A stretch of DNA of 38,940 bases from Cytobacillus horneckiae (GCF_002835735.1 NZ_PISD01000055.1:1-38940), one strand, 5' to 3'; shown: positions 14,792-25,010, numbered from the stretch's first letter. The notes: generated by a model from the sequence alone, not told the origin. Made by a program: numbers and translations.

Positions 14792-17025
14792 TGAATAAGA
14801 AACAACCTAATATAAATGTTGGAGCAGCGATATTATTTATCATATTCGGCCTGCTCTTTTTTGTCTTGTTATTTCGTTTCATTTCCATACAAGTTACCGG
14901 TGAAGCGGGAGGGCAAGCGCTCGCAGCAAAAGCGAAACAATTATACGAGGGGCAAAATGTCATTGAAGCAAAAAGAGGGACGATATATGATCGCAATGGC
15001 GAAGTGATCGCTGAAGATGCCAGCTCCTATACTTTGGTGGCGGTATTATCTGATAAGATGACAACCGATGAGGAGCACCCGCGCCATGTCGTCGATCCTG
15101 AGAAAACAGCTAAGGAGCTTGCGGCTTTTATTGATATGGAAGAATCGGAAATATATAAGCGTCTGACAGTTGGCGGAGACCCATTTCAAGTTGAATTTGG
15201 CAATGCAGGCCGCAATCTTTCTATTCAAACGAAAAAAGAAATAGAAGATTTAAAGCTTCCAGGGATCATCTTTCAACAGGATACGAATCGTTTTTACCCT
15301 AACGGTGTATTTGCTTCACATTTAATTGGCTATGTTGATAAAGCTAAAAATAAAGACGGCAAAGTCGTTACTCAAGGAATGATGGGGCTGGAAAAATCTT
15401 TAAATGAACTGCTAACAGGAACAAATGGGAGCTTTGCGTTTGAAAGCGATCTATGGGGATATTTACTTCCAAATGGTGAAGAAGTGATAAAACCGGCTCA
15501 AAACGGCAACGATGTTTATTTAACGATCGATAAAAAGATTCAAATATTTCTAGAGGACGCAATGAGCAAAGTGGATGAAGAATATAATCCTGAGCAAATG
15601 ATTGCGATTGTGGCTGACCCTAAAACAGGTGATATTCTTGGGATGTCACAGCGACCGACCTTTCATCCAAAAACAAAAGAAGGCATTGACCAAACATGGA
15701 GAAACCTTGCAATCGAGGATTCATTTGAACCAGGTTCAACGATGAAAATTTTCACTTTGGCGGCAGCAATTGAGGAAGGGGTATTTCAACCAAATGCACA
15801 ATTTGAATCGGGGACATACAAGGTAACCGAAAAATCACCAGTAGTTAGGGACCATAATGGCGGTAAGGGCTGGGGAACAATCTCATACTTAGAAGGGATT
15901 CAGCGTTCATCCAATGTGGCGATTGCGAAAATGGTGAAGGAGCAACTCGGATATGAAACTTTTCGTGAATATTTGACTGAATTTGGCTTTGATCGTCTCA
16001 CAGGCATTGATTTACCTAATGAAACAAACGGAAAAATTGTGTACGATTGGCCGTTGGAGAAAGCGACAACAGGATTTGGGCAAGGGACTGCAATCACGCC
16101 GATCCAACAAATTCAAGCAGCGACTGCGGTCGCCCATGATGGCAAAATGAAAAAGCCTCACGTCATCAAGGAAATTGTTAACCCAGACAATGAAGAAATT
16201 GTTCAAAAAACAGAAACGGAAATAACAGGCGAGCCGATTTCAAAGGACACTGCGAAGGAAGTAAGAGATATCCTTGAAACCGTTGTATCATCGGAAAATG
16301 GAACTGGATTCAACCGTTACAATATTGAAGGCTATGAAGTAGCAGGGAAAACAGGGACTGCTCAAATCCCAAAAAATGGCGGTGGATATTTAACTGGGCA
16401 TAGCAACTATGTATTTTCGTTTTTAGGAATGGCCCCGGCTGATGATCCGGAATTGATTGTATATGTAGCAGTACAGCAGCCAGATATTGATGCAAGTACG
16501 AACGGTGCCCAGCCTGTTGCGGAGATTTTTAACCCAGTAATGAAAAATAGCTTAAGCTACTTAAATATTGAACCGACAGATTATGCGAAGCTTCAAGTAA
16601 ATGAAACACCGAATGTGAGCGGGATGTCTGTAGAAACAGCTAAACAAAAGCTCGAGGAAAAGGGCTTAAAGCCAATTGTTATTGGAGATGGGAAAAAAGT
16701 TGTTGAACAGGTACCTGGTGATACCTTCAATATGATGGAAGGTGAGCGAGTCGTTATAAAAACAGATGGGAAGCTAAGTGTACCTGATTTAACTGGCTGG
16801 TCATTACGGGATGTCATGAAATTTGTAAAGATAAGCAATTTAAAACTCAATACAGTCGGCAACGGTTATGTCGTCGAGCAAAACTTAAGTCCGGGTTCTA
16901 ATTTGAGTGATGGCGATTACTTAATTGTCGATTTACAGCCGGCACATCGGGAAAGTGAGCTAGATGGAGAGGAATTAACTCCAGAAGGTGAAGAAGACAA
17001 GGAAAATAAAGAAGTGACAGATTAG
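14791..17025 (+). CDS. pbpB: Penicillin-binding protein 2B (septal transpeptidase)
   Basis: A 744-residue class B penicillin-binding protein that cross-links peptidoglycan at the division septum. After a short tail there is a single membrane anchor (about 10-30), the N-terminal dimerization domain (I-E-A-K-R-G-T-I-Y-D-R-N-G) and the transpeptidase with S316-T-M-K, S373-S-N and K520-T-G. Two PASTA domains follow (about 600-660 and 665-720), then an acidic tail. The PASTA pair and its place after ftsL distinguish it from the spore paralogue SpoVD next door. Confidence 0.95.
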   Translation: MNKKQPNINVGAAILFIIFGLLFFVLLFRFISIQVTGEAGGQALAAKAKQLYEGQNVIEAKRGTIYDRNGEVIAEDASSYTLVAVLSDKMTTDEEHPRHVVDPEKTAKELAAFIDMEESEIYKRLTVGGDPFQVEFGNAGRNLSIQTKKEIEDLKLPGIIFQQDTNRFYPNGVFASHLIGYVDKAKNKDGKVVTQGMMGLEKSLNELLTGTNGSFAFESDLWGYLLPNGEEVIKPAQNGNDVYLTIDKKIQIFLEDAMSKVDEEYNPEQMIAIVADPKTGDILGMSQRPTFHPKTKEGIDQTWRNLAIEDSFEPGSTMKIFTLAAAIEEGVFQPNAQFESGTYKVTEKSPVVRDHNGGKGWGTISYLEGIQRSSNVAIAKMVKEQLGYETFREYLTEFGFDRLTGIDLPNETNGKIVYDWPLEKATTGFGQGTAITPIQQIQAATAVAHDGKMKKPHVIKEIVNPDNEEIVQKTETEITGEPISKDTAKEVRDILETVVSSENGTGFNRYNIEGYEVAGKTGTAQIPKNGGGYLTGHSNYVFSFLGMAPADDPELIVYVAVQQPDIDASTNGAQPVAEIFNPVMKNSLSYLNIEPTDYAKLQVNETPNVSGMSVETAKQKLEEKGLKPIVIGDGKKVVEQVPGDTFNMMEGERVVIKTDGKLSVPDLTGWSLRDVMKFVKISNLKLNTVGNGYVVEQNLSPGSNLSDGDYLIVDLQPAHRESELDGEELTPEGEEDKENKEVTD

Positions 17026-17061
17026 CCAATTATCGCTACTTTAGCAACAAGTCCTTGTCCG

Positions 17062-17090
17062 TTCTATTCAATTAAGTACAAGCATATATT
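17062..17090 (+). promoter_or_regulatory. Possible sigma-E promoter of spoVD
   Basis: CATATATT (17083-17090) resembles the sigma-E -10 CATACAAT, with a weaker TTCTATT (17062-17068) 14 bases upstream. Mother-cell expression of spoVD is known in B. subtilis; the match here is only moderate. Confidence 0.33.
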
Positions 17091-17128
17091 GGAACGAGCC
17101 AGATTAAAAAGGGAGGTTCGTTCCTATT

Positions 17129-19057
17129 ATGCGTGTCTCGAATGTGACAGTGCGGAAGAGATTAATAGCATCGCTATTTGTTGGTATTTTTATTTTTTTA
17201 ATTATTGATATACGCTTAGGCTATGTCCAGTTGTTTTTAGGAGAAGTTCTAACGGACGGAGCAAAGGAATTATGGAGCAGGGATATACCGTTTGAGCCTG
17301 AAAGAGGACAAATTATTGACCGTAATGGTGTTCCATTAGCAACAAATGTGAGTGCGCCGACAGTTTATGTAGTTCCTAGGCAAGTTAAAGATCCTGCAGG
17401 TACAGCTGAAAAGCTTGCTGCGACTTTGAATATTTCTAAAGAAAAAGTATATCAATATATTACGAAGAAAGCATCAAGTGTGAAGATTCCTGAAGCAAGG
17501 AAAATCTCACATGAAAAAGCTAAAGAAATAAGAGCTCTGGAACTTGATGGAATATATATTGGCGAAGATTCTAAGCGCCACTACCCTTTCGGAGATTATT
17601 TATCCCATGTTCTTGGTTTTGCCGGAATTGATAATCAAGGGCTGATGGGGCTGGAACTATATTATGATAAAGAGCTGCAAGGGAAAAAAGGCTCTGTTAA
17701 GTTTTATGCCAATGCGAAGGGGCAAAGAATGAATGATATGGCAGATGATTATCAGGCGCCAGTTGACGGCAATGATTTAATGCTGACAGTCGATTCTAAA
17801 GTTCAGACCATTATGGAGAGAGAACTTGATATAGCAGATGCGAAATACAACCCTGATGGGATCATCTCCATTGCAATGAATCCAAACACAGGTGAGATTC
17901 TTGGTATGGCAAGCAGGCCGAATTTTGATCCAGCAAATTTTAAAAATGTATCACCCGAAGTATACAATCGGAATTTACCAATCTGGAGTACTTATGAGCC
18001 GGGGTCTACCTTTAAAATAATTACGTTGGCTGCTGCGTTGGAAGAAGGCAAAGTCGATTTGGAAAATGACCACTTTCACGATCCTGGCTATGTTGAGGTA
18101 GGTGGAGCTAAACTGCGGTGCTGGAAAAAAGGCGGACATGGCTCTCAATCCTATCTTGAAGTTGTACAAAATTCCTGTAACCCTGGGTTTGTGAATTTAG
18201 GGGAAAGATTAGGGAAGGAAAAACTATTTAAATATATAAAGGATTTCGGTTTTGGCGAAAAAACTGGAATTGATTTGCAGGGCGAAGGGACGGGCATTCT
18301 TTTCAATCTCGATAGAGTTGGACCGGTTGAACAGGCTACTACTGCTTTTGGCCAAGGCGTTTCTGTAACGCCGATTCAGCAGGTTGCAGCGATTTCAGCA
18401 GCGATTAATGGCGGGACATTATATACACCATATATTGCAAAAGAGCTTGTTGACCCGACTTCTGGTGATGTAGTAATGAAGAAGTCTCCATCTGCAAAAA
18501 GACAAGTCATATCTAAAGAAACATCTGATGAGATCAGACACGCGTTAGAAACAGTTGTTGCTCAAGGCTCAGGTAAGAATGCGTTTGTTGAGGGCTATCG
18601 TGTAGGTGGAAAAACAGGAACGGCACAAAAGGCTCAAGGAGGAAAATATTTAGAAAATAACCACATCGTCTCATTTATTGGGTTTGCGCCTGCTGACGAT
18701 CCGCAAATCGTTGTTTATACTGCTGTAGATAATCCGAAAGGGACAGTACAGTTTGGTGGCGTTGTCGCTGCACCTATCGTTGGCAATATTATCGGTGATA
18801 GTTTAAGAGCGATGGGCGTTGAGCCCCGCAAGAATCAAGTCGAGAAGGAATATGCATGGCCGGAGTCGCCGCTTATTGAAGTTCCAGATTTAGTTGGCAT
18901 TACAAAACGAGAGCTTGGCGAATTTATGATTAATCTTCAAATTGAGGCGAGCGGTACAGGAAATACGGTGGTTAAACAAGCGCCATTGCCTGGAGCAAAA
19001 CTAAAAGAGGGTTCAACAATCAGATTATATTTTGACGATAAAGAAGAGGATTCCTAA
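17129..19057 (+). CDS. spoVD: SpoVD, sporulation-specific penicillin-binding protein
   Basis: A 642-residue class B penicillin-binding protein, close to B. subtilis SpoVD (about 645). It has an N-terminal membrane anchor (about 12-33), the dimerization domain with P-E-R-G-Q-I-I-D-R-N-G, the transpeptidase with S293-T-F-K, S349-C-N and K495-T-G, and a single C-terminal PASTA domain (about 582-640). SpoVD works with the SEDS polymerase SpoVE, encoded 4.7 kb downstream, in making the spore cortex. GGGAGG precedes the ATG. A terminator-like hairpin follows the stop. Confidence 0.94.
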   Translation: MRVSNVTVRKRLIASLFVGIFIFLIIDIRLGYVQLFLGEVLTDGAKELWSRDIPFEPERGQIIDRNGVPLATNVSAPTVYVVPRQVKDPAGTAEKLAATLNISKEKVYQYITKKASSVKIPEARKISHEKAKEIRALELDGIYIGEDSKRHYPFGDYLSHVLGFAGIDNQGLMGLELYYDKELQGKKGSVKFYANAKGQRMNDMADDYQAPVDGNDLMLTVDSKVQTIMERELDIADAKYNPDGIISIAMNPNTGEILGMASRPNFDPANFKNVSPEVYNRNLPIWSTYEPGSTFKIITLAAALEEGKVDLENDHFHDPGYVEVGGAKLRCWKKGGHGSQSYLEVVQNSCNPGFVNLGERLGKEKLFKYIKDFGFGEKTGIDLQGEGTGILFNLDRVGPVEQATTAFGQGVSVTPIQQVAAISAAINGGTLYTPYIAKELVDPTSGDVVMKKSPSAKRQVISKETSDEIRHALETVVAQGSGKNAFVEGYRVGGKTGTAQKAQGGKYLENNHIVSFIGFAPADDPQIVVYTAVDNPKGTVQFGGVVAAPIVGNIIGDSLRAMGVEPRKNQVEKEYAWPESPLIEVPDLVGITKRELGEFMINLQIEASGTGNTVVKQAPLPGAKLKEGSTIRLYFDDKEEDS

Positions 19058-19090
19058 GGGCGGCAAATTTATCTGTCGCCTATCTTTTTA
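19058..19090 (+). terminator. Possible intrinsic terminator after spoVD
   Basis: GGCGGCA (19059-19065) pairs with TGTCGCC (19074-19080) with one G-U pair, followed by TATCTTTTT. It would partly separate spoVD from murE, which lies 207 bases on and may need its own promoter; none was confidently recognised. Confidence 0.55.
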
Positions 19091-19297
19091 TGCTTGTATA
19101 CTCACTTCTTACATTGTGAAAATCTAAATGATTGACCTTTTAATCACATTCGTTTAAGTGTAAAATTAGAAACAAATAGCTAATTATTTATAAATCATGT
19201 AAAATATAATACGCCTATTCTCTAAATGGGCATATGAAACTTAAATGTTTCGTAATGTTATACAAAAGAGTTTTAGTAACGAGAGGAATGGAATTCT

Positions 19298-20758
19298 ATG
19301 AAGCTACATACATTGCTGCAAAAGTTGCAGCCTTATCTCACATATAATGAGGAAGACATAGAGATTACCTCAATTGAAAATGACAATCGTACTGTAGAAG
19401 AGGGAAGCTTATTTGTTTGTATTAAAGGATATACAGTAGACGGACATGATTTTGCTTCTTCTGCAGTAGAAAAAGGGGCTGTTGCTGTCATTGCTGAAAG
19501 ACAATTGAATTTACCTGTCCCTGTTTTTGTTGTTAAAAACACAAGACGGGCGATGGCACTTCTAGCTGACGCATTTTATGGGCAGCCAAGCCAGCAGCTC
19601 CATTTAATAGGCGTCACTGGAACAAATGGAAAAACTACCATAAGCCATATCATTGATAAAATTTTAGCAGATGCCGGTAAAACAACTGGGTTAATTGGCA
19701 CAATGTATACTAAAATCGGCAATCAAACGTTTGAAGTTAAAAACACGACACCTGAAAGCCTTACTCTGCAGCGCACTTTTAAAAAGATGAAGGATTCTGG
19801 CGTCACTTCTGCAGTGATGGAGGTTTCTTCCCATTCCTTGGATGAGGGCAGAGTGCATGGCTGTGACTATGACATAGCCGTATTTACAAACCTCACTCAG
19901 GACCATCTTGATTATCATCAAACAATGGATGAATATAGAAGAGCAAAAGGCCTATTATTTGCCCAATTAGGCAACGCCTTTCACTATGATCGTCCTAAAT
20001 ATGCGATATTAAATGCTGATGATGCTGCATCATATGATTATGAAAAATCAACATCTGCCTACGTTTTATCCTATGGGATCGATCATGATGCAGATTTCCG
20101 GGCAACGCATATACAAATGACATCAGCTGGAACAAGTTTTGATTTAATTACTCCTGTAGGCAGCTATTCTATCCAAATGCAGTTAATTGGAAAGTTCAGT
20201 GTATATAATGTTTTAGCAAGTATTGCAGCGGCATTCGCATCCAATATTCCGATGGAAAGTATTATTCACTCTGTTGAGGAAGTAAAAGGTGTATCAGGCA
20301 GATTTGAAACAGTTGATGCTGGTCAGGACTTCTCGGTGATTGTAGATTATTCGCATACACCAGATAGCCTCGAAAATGCTTTGAAAACTGTAAAACAGAT
20401 TGCAGGACAACGAATTTTTACAGTTGTAGGATGCGGTGGAGATCGCGATCGTTCCAAGCGGCCAATTATGGCTAAAATTGCATGTGAATATAGCACAGAT
20501 GCCATTTTCACATCTGATAACCCGCGGACAGAAGATCCTGATGAGATTCTAAAAGACATGGAAGCTGGCGTAAAGGGACAGTCATATAAAGTTATTACTG
20601 ACCGTAAAGAGGCGATAGAATATGCAGTAAAACAAGCTGGAAAAGGGGATTGTATCCTGATTGCCGGCAAAGGGCATGAAACCTATCAGCAAATAGGGCA
20701 TGAAATCATAGATTTTGATGACCGGCTTATAGCTAAAGCTGCAATTGAGGAGAGGTAG
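19298..20758 (+). CDS. murE: MurE, UDP-MurNAc-L-Ala-D-Glu:meso-diaminopimelate ligase
   Basis: A 486-residue ATP-dependent ligase that adds meso-diaminopimelate to the peptidoglycan precursor. Domain 1 (about 20-90) has L-F-V-C-I-K-G and D-G-H-D-F. The central domain starts with the ATP loop G-T-N-G-K112-T. The C-terminal domain has D407-N-P-R, the signature for meso-diaminopimelate rather than lysine, and I-A-G-K-G-H-E near the end. GAGAGGAATGG precedes the ATG. One base separates it from the following MurF-like small gene. Confidence 0.96.
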   Translation: MKLHTLLQKLQPYLTYNEEDIEITSIENDNRTVEEGSLFVCIKGYTVDGHDFASSAVEKGAVAVIAERQLNLPVPVFVVKNTRRAMALLADAFYGQPSQQLHLIGVTGTNGKTTISHIIDKILADAGKTTGLIGTMYTKIGNQTFEVKNTTPESLTLQRTFKKMKDSGVTSAVMEVSSHSLDEGRVHGCDYDIAVFTNLTQDHLDYHQTMDEYRRAKGLLFAQLGNAFHYDRPKYAILNADDAASYDYEKSTSAYVLSYGIDHDADFRATHIQMTSAGTSFDLITPVGSYSIQMQLIGKFSVYNVLASIAAAFASNIPMESIIHSVEEVKGVSGRFETVDAGQDFSVIVDYSHTPDSLENALKTVKQIAGQRIFTVVGCGGDRDRSKRPIMAKIACEYSTDAIFTSDNPRTEDPDEILKDMEAGVKGQSYKVITDRKEAIEYAVKQAGKGDCILIAGKGHETYQQIGHEIIDFDDRLIAKAAIEER

Positions 20759-20759
20759 T

Positions 20760-21197
20760 ATGCTTTTAACGTATGGCGATATTGTATCATTTTTACCCGA
20801 TCGTATTGGATACCAAGATGAGAGTATGGCATTTTACTCCATTGCTACCTCCTGTTCATTGCATCAGGAAAAGAGTTTATATATTCCCATAGAGGATGAT
20901 GAACCTGACTTGAAGCGTGCATTAGAGAATGGAGCGATTGCGGCATTGTGGCCTGCTGAGATAGAAGTGCCTAGATATCGGCCAAACCACTTCCCGATAT
21001 TTTTTACAAATGACTTATTGAAAGGTTTAGAGATTATGATGAATGAATATTTAACAAAACTAGAAAAGACAGAAGCAGTACCAACACATGCAACAAAGTT
21101 ATTGTGCTCCAATATTCAAAATGGACCAGCAGGATTAAGCGAATTATCCAATCGCCTTCACACCTACTTGTCACAGGAAGGGCGTGAAGAAATATGA
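20760..21197 (+). CDS. Orphan MurF-type N-terminal domain protein
   Basis: A 145-residue protein resembling only the first domain of the MurF ligase. Residues 25-101 follow MurF domain 1: I-A-T-S-C-S (the T-D-S/T-R strand), [19 protein letters not shown]-x-[13 protein letters not shown] and M-N-E-Y-L. The protein stops where the ATP-binding domain would begin: there is no G-T-N-G-K-T and no C-terminal domain, so it cannot be a ligase. The last 40 residues are unlike MurF. It occupies the slot where murF lies in many bacteria (murE-murF-mraY). GAGGAGAGG precedes the ATG, and it overlaps mraY by 4 bases. Reading frame, ribosome site and coupling look intact, so it is probably expressed. It could be a relic or a binding/regulatory protein. 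Confidence 0.7.
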   Translation: MLLTYGDIVSFLPDRIGYQDESMAFYSIATSCSLHQEKSLYIPIEDDEPDLKRALENGAIAALWPAEIEVPRYRPNHFPIFFTNDLLKGLEIMMNEYLTKLEKTEAVPTHATKLLCSNIQNGPAGLSELSNRLHTYLSQEGREEI

Positions 21198-22168
21198 TGG
21201 AGCAAGTCATCTTTTTTACAATTGCAGCAGGATTCTTGATTACTGCACTGTTATCACCTTTGTTTATTCCGTTTTTACGCAGATTAAAATTTGGTCAAAG
21301 CATAAGGGAAGAAGGACCACAATCACACCTTAAGAAAACGGGTACACCAACAATGGGCGGTATCATGATTTTGTTGTCCATCACATTAACGACATTAATT
21401 ATGACTGCTAAATATTCTGAGCCAACAAGCATGACCTATTTATTGCTATTAGTAACATTAGGGTTTGGTCTTCTTGGTTTTCTTGATGATTTTATTAAGG
21501 TGGCAATGAAAAGAAATCTGGGGCTAACGTCGAAACAAAAATTATTGGGCCAGATCATTATTTCTATCATCTTTTATTTAGTTCTTAGACAAACTGGGTT
21601 TTCAACAGAAATACATATTCCGTTGACAGACTTCTCTATTGATTTAGGTTGGGGCTATGCACTCTTTATTATTTTCTGGCTAGTTGGCTTCTCCAATGCA
21701 GTCAATTTAACTGACGGATTGGATGGTCTAGTATCAGGGACTTCAGCGATTGCATTTGGTGCATTTGCGGTTTTAGCTTGGAATCAATCACTTTTCGAAG
21801 TGTCAATTTTTTCAGTCGCTGTCGTAGGGTCAGTATTAGGTTTTCTAGTATTTAATGCACATCCGGCTAAGGTTTTCATGGGGGATACCGGTTCACTCGC
21901 ACTTGGCGGTGCAATTGCAGCTATTGCCATCTTAACGAAACTTGAAATCTTGCTAGTGCTTATTGGATTAGTATTTGTTATTGAAACTTTATCAGTTATT
22001 ATTCAAGTCATTTCTTTTAAGACGACAGGCAAAAGAGTATTTAAGATGAGTCCGCTTCACCATCACTACGAATTAGTCGGATGGTCAGAGTGGAGAGTAG
22101 TTGTAACATTTTGGACGGTTGGGCTGCTAAGTGCAATCCTTGGAATCTATATAGAGGTGTGGATGTAA
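21194..22168 (+). CDS. mraY: MraY, phospho-MurNAc-pentapeptide transferase
   Basis: A 324-residue integral membrane enzyme, the same length as in B. subtilis, with about ten helices. It transfers phospho-MurNAc-pentapeptide to undecaprenyl phosphate, giving lipid I. Catalytic motifs are present: G-T-P-T-M-G-G (about 50-56), [31 protein letters not shown], and the H-H-H-Y loop near 295. The first of two adjacent ATGs is used, matching the family N-terminus. It overlaps the upstream gene by ATGA and abuts murD. Confidence 0.97.
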   Translation: MMEQVIFFTIAAGFLITALLSPLFIPFLRRLKFGQSIREEGPQSHLKKTGTPTMGGIMILLSITLTTLIMTAKYSEPTSMTYLLLLVTLGFGLLGFLDDFIKVAMKRNLGLTSKQKLLGQIIISIIFYLVLRQTGFSTEIHIPLTDFSIDLGWGYALFIIFWLVGFSNAVNLTDGLDGLVSGTSAIAFGAFAVLAWNQSLFEVSIFSVAVVGSVLGFLVFNAHPAKVFMGDTGSLALGGAIAAIAILTKLEILLVLIGLVFVIETLSVIIQVISFKTTGKRVFKMSPLHHHYELVGWSEWRVVVTFWTVGLLSAILGIYIEVWM

Positions 22169-23521
22169 TTGAAAAAGGTGAATCGATATTATCATAAAAA
22201 AATACTCGTCCTTGGATTGGCTAAAAGCGGTGTCGGTGCAGCCGCTCTATTACATAAGTTAGGCGCATTTGTGACGGTAAATGATTATAAGCCATTATCG
22301 GAAAATCCAGAAGCGCAAAGTTTATTAGAGCAAGGTATAACTGTTATTTGTGGCGGACATCCGATCGAATTACTTGATGAAGGGTTTGAACTTATTGTAA
22401 AAAACCCTGGAATTCCTTATCATAATCAAATGATTAAAGAAGCTGGTGAGAGAGGCATCCCAATTATTACTGAAGTAGAGCTGGCCTATCAAATTTCAGA
22501 AGCTCCATTTGTAGCCATTACTGGAACAAATGGAAAAACAACAACAACAACTCTTATTGATGAAATTTTAGAGGCTGGCAATAAGGCGCCATTGATTGCG
22601 GGCAATATAGGAAAAGTTGCATCGGTTGTCGCACAAAAAGCTGCAGGTGACAACACGATTGTGATTGAGCTTTCATCCTTTCAACTAATGGGAATAGACG
22701 AATTCAAACCCCGTATTGCTATATTAACAAACTTATATGACGCTCATCTTGATTATCATGGAACAGTTGACGAGTATATTTCTGCAAAAGCGAATATTAC
22801 GCGCAATCAAACTGAGGATGATTATTTTATTGTAAATGCTGATCAAGAGGAAGTCATGAAAATTGCCAGAAGTTCTAAAGCGAAAATTATTCCTTTTTCT
22901 TCAAAACGCACACTTGAAGAAGGCGGTTATGTAAAAGATGGCTGGATTTATTTTAATGAAGAAAAAATAATGGATACAAAGGATGTTGTTCTTCCAGGTG
23001 CACATAATTTAGAAAATATCTTATCATCTGTTATTGCAGCAAAATTATTAGGGGTGGCAAATGAAGCGATTTTTAAAGTGCTGAATTCATTTGCCGGTGT
23101 AAAACATCGTCTTCAATATATCGGAGAAATACATGAAAGAAGATTTTATAATGATTCGAAAGCAACAAATATTTTAGCAACACAAAATGCTTTGGCAGCT
23201 TTTGATGCGCCTGTTGTTTTACTTGCAGGGGGGCTTGATCGCGGGAACGAATTTGATGAACTGATTCCGTCATTTACAAACGTTAAGGCGTTAGTAACCT
23301 TTGGTCAAACTGCAGCTAAGCTTGAAGAGGCTGGCAGTCAGGCAGGAATAAAAACAATCATCCGTGTCGATAATGTGGAAAAAGCCGTGCCTGTTGCTTT
23401 TCAATTATCAGCCCCCGGAGATGTGGTTCTATTATCTCCAGCTTGTGCTAGCTGGGATCAATATAAAACTTTTGAAGTTCGGGGAGACATTTTTGTGGAA
23501 GCAGTGCATAAGCTTAAGTAA
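22169..23521 (+). CDS. murD: MurD, UDP-MurNAc-L-alanine:D-glutamate ligase
   Basis: A 450-residue cytoplasmic ligase adding D-glutamate. The N-terminal Rossmann-like domain carries L-V-L-G-L-A-K-S-G; the ATP loop G-T-N-G-K-T-T-T-T lies near residue 118; N-D-S-K-A-T-N and [12 protein letters not shown] are typical of the C-terminal part. The start is TTG at 22169, immediately after the mraY stop, with GAGGTG (22154-22159) 9 bases upstream; a GTG at 22178 is the alternative. Confidence 0.95.
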   Translation: MKKVNRYYHKKILVLGLAKSGVGAAALLHKLGAFVTVNDYKPLSENPEAQSLLEQGITVICGGHPIELLDEGFELIVKNPGIPYHNQMIKEAGERGIPIITEVELAYQISEAPFVAITGTNGKTTTTTLIDEILEAGNKAPLIAGNIGKVASVVAQKAAGDNTIVIELSSFQLMGIDEFKPRIAILTNLYDAHLDYHGTVDEYISAKANITRNQTEDDYFIVNADQEEVMKIARSSKAKIIPFSSKRTLEEGGYVKDGWIYFNEEKIMDTKDVVLPGAHNLENILSSVIAAKLLGVANEAIFKVLNSFAGVKHRLQYIGEIHERRFYNDSKATNILATQNALAAFDAPVVLLAGGLDRGNEFDELIPSFTNVKALVTFGQTAAKLEEAGSQAGIKTIIRVDNVEKAVPVAFQLSAPGDVVLLSPACASWDQYKTFEVRGDIFVEAVHKLK

Positions 23522-23532
23522 AGGGCTTGTCT

Positions 23533-23560
23533 GCAAAATCTGCTGAAGTTATCATACATC
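23533..23560 (+). promoter_or_regulatory. Possible sigma-E promoter of spoVE
   Basis: GCAAAAT (23533-23539) and CATACATC (23553-23560) are 13 bases apart and approach the sigma-E pattern KMATATT / CATACAAT. It starts 12 bases after the murD stop. spoVE is under sigma-E in B. subtilis, and a mother-cell promoter here would pass through the hairpin repeat before reaching spoVE. Confidence 0.38.
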
Positions 23561-23655
23561 ATTTGTAAGCACACCGGTTCACAGCATGTTTTAGCTAGAT
23601 AGAGAATGTTGAGAAAGTGAAAAATTAGAAAGCTGGTTGGATTTCGATTCGGAGA

Positions 23656-23700
23656 GGTGTCCGCTCGCCCTGCTAAAAAGCGAGTGGAAAGCCTCGGAGA
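23656..23700 (+). repeat. Dispersed hairpin repeat, copy 2 (short form)
   Basis: GGTGTCCGCTCG is identical to copy 1 (11894-11905), and AAGCGAGTGGAAAGCCTCGG matches its right arm with two changes. Here the arms are close: CCGCTCGC and GCGAGTGG pair across an 11-base loop. It lies between murD and spoVE, inside the precursor gene cluster. Confidence 0.65.
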
Positions 23701-23778
23701 ATCCAAAACCTTTCATTTTTATTTTTTTGAAATAAGCTTCTCTCAAGCCCTAAAACTTGCATCCCGAGGTGTTTCAAT

Positions 23779-24879
23779 TTGCCAACAAAAAAAACAACTC
23801 CCGACATTATTTTAGTAGTTACCACACTTTTGCTTCTAGCTGTAGGGCTTACAATGGTCTATAGTGCAAGTGCTATCTGGGCAGAGTATAAATTCGATGA
23901 CTCTTTTTTCTTTGCCAAAAGGCAGCTGCTGTTTGCTGTTGTTGGTATTGTCGCTATGTTCTTTATTATGAATGTTGATTATTGGACATGGAGAACATGG
24001 GCTAAACTGATTATAATTATATGCTTTGTTTTATTGCTATTAGTATTAATTCCCGGTATTGGGAATGTACGAAACGGTTCCCGAAGCTGGATAGGGGTAG
24101 GTGCCTTTTCCATTCAGCCTTCTGAATTTATGAAATTGGCGATGATTGCGTTTTTAGCTAAGTTTTTATCGGAGAAGCAAAAGCTTATTACGTCCTTTAA
24201 AAGTGGATTAATGCCTTCACTAGGTCTCGTCTTTCTTGCATTCGGATTCATTATGCTGCAGCCTGATTTAGGTACTGGAACCGTTATGGTCGGTACTTGT
24301 ATCGTAATGATTTTTGTAGCAGGTGCAAGAGTAAGCCATTTTATGATTCTAGGATTGATAGGTGTTGCCGGATTTGTTGGTCTTGTTTTATCCGCTCCTT
24401 ACCGCATTAAACGGATTACCTCCTTTTTAGATCCATGGCAGGATCCGCTAGGAAGTGGATTCCAGATTATCCAATCCCTATATGCGATTGGGCCTGGAGG
24501 CTTGTTTGGATTAGGGCTGGGTCAAAGCCGGCAAAAGTTCTTTTATTTGCCAGAACCACAGACCGATTTTATTTTTGCGATTCTTTCAGAAGAACTCGGT
24601 TTTATCGGTGGGTCGTTTGTGATTCTGCTCTTCGCCCTACTTTTATGGAGAGGAATCAGAATTGCGCTTGGCGCTCCTGATTTATACGGCAGCTTCCTTG
24701 CAGTAGGTATTATTGCGATGGTGGCAATTCAAGTTATGATAAATATAGGTGTTGTTACCGGACTGATGCCTGTTACAGGGATTACATTGCCTTTTCTTAG
24801 TTACGGAGGCTCGTCACTCACATTGATGCTTATGGCGATTGGTGTATTATTAAATATTAGTCGATATTCGCGCTACTAA
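23779..24879 (+). CDS. spoVE: SpoVE, SEDS-family glycosyltransferase for spore cortex
   Basis: A 366-residue polytopic membrane protein, the same length as B. subtilis SpoVE and very similar throughout, with about ten helices. SEDS proteins polymerize lipid II into glycan; SpoVE partners SpoVD during cortex formation. Family motifs are M-V-Y-S-A-S-A (about 25-31), N-G-S-R-S-W-I-G-V-G (near 100), Q-P-S-E-F-M-K-L, Q-P-D-L-G-T-G-T, P-E-P-Q-T-D-F-I-F-A-I-L-S-E-E and L-S-Y-G-G-S-S at the C-terminus. The TTG start at 23779 is supported by GAGGTG (23766-23771) and by alignment with the family start. A terminator follows directly. Confidence 0.95.
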   Translation: MPTKKTTPDIILVVTTLLLLAVGLTMVYSASAIWAEYKFDDSFFFAKRQLLFAVVGIVAMFFIMNVDYWTWRTWAKLIIIICFVLLLLVLIPGIGNVRNGSRSWIGVGAFSIQPSEFMKLAMIAFLAKFLSEKQKLITSFKSGLMPSLGLVFLAFGFIMLQPDLGTGTVMVGTCIVMIFVAGARVSHFMILGLIGVAGFVGLVLSAPYRIKRITSFLDPWQDPLGSGFQIIQSLYAIGPGGLFGLGLGQSRQKFFYLPEPQTDFIFAILSEELGFIGGSFVILLFALLLWRGIRIALGAPDLYGSFLAVGIIAMVAIQVMINIGVVTGLMPVTGITLPFLSYGGSSLTLMLMAIGVLLNISRYSRY

Positions 24880-24880
24880 T

Positions 24881-24909
24881 AAACCCTATGAGACAGGGTT
24901 TCTTTTTTT
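24881..24909 (+). terminator. Intrinsic terminator after spoVE
   Basis: AAACCCT pairs with AGGGTTT across ATGAGAC, followed by CTTTTTTT. It implies that murG, 490 bases on, has a separate promoter. Confidence 0.82.
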
Positions 24910-24952
24910 GGCTTGTAAGAAAGTTTAACTTCATTTAAGTAGTTAAAATATC

Positions 24953-25010
24953 GCATAAGTAAAACTAAGGCATTCGCCGAAAGGACTTGGCGGATGCCAA
25001 GTTTTTCTTA
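24953..25010 (+). repeat. Dispersed GCATAAG...AAGTTTTTCT repeat, copy A
   Basis: A 58-base element sharing GCATAAGNAAAAC, CATTCG, CTTGGCG and GCCAAGTTTTTCT with 38864-38920. It can fold two mutually exclusive ways: GGCATTCGCC with GGCGGATGCC (one G-U), or CTTGGC-GGAT-GCCAAG followed by five Ts, which is terminator-like. It lies in the 522-base spoVE-murG gap, whose remaining sequence is AT-rich with no gene recognised. Confidence 0.7.

Noticed and set aside
14508..14996. 162-residue minus-strand reading frame across ftsL and pbpB
   Set aside because: It spans two coupled essential genes on the opposite strand, with no ribosome site and low-complexity composition.
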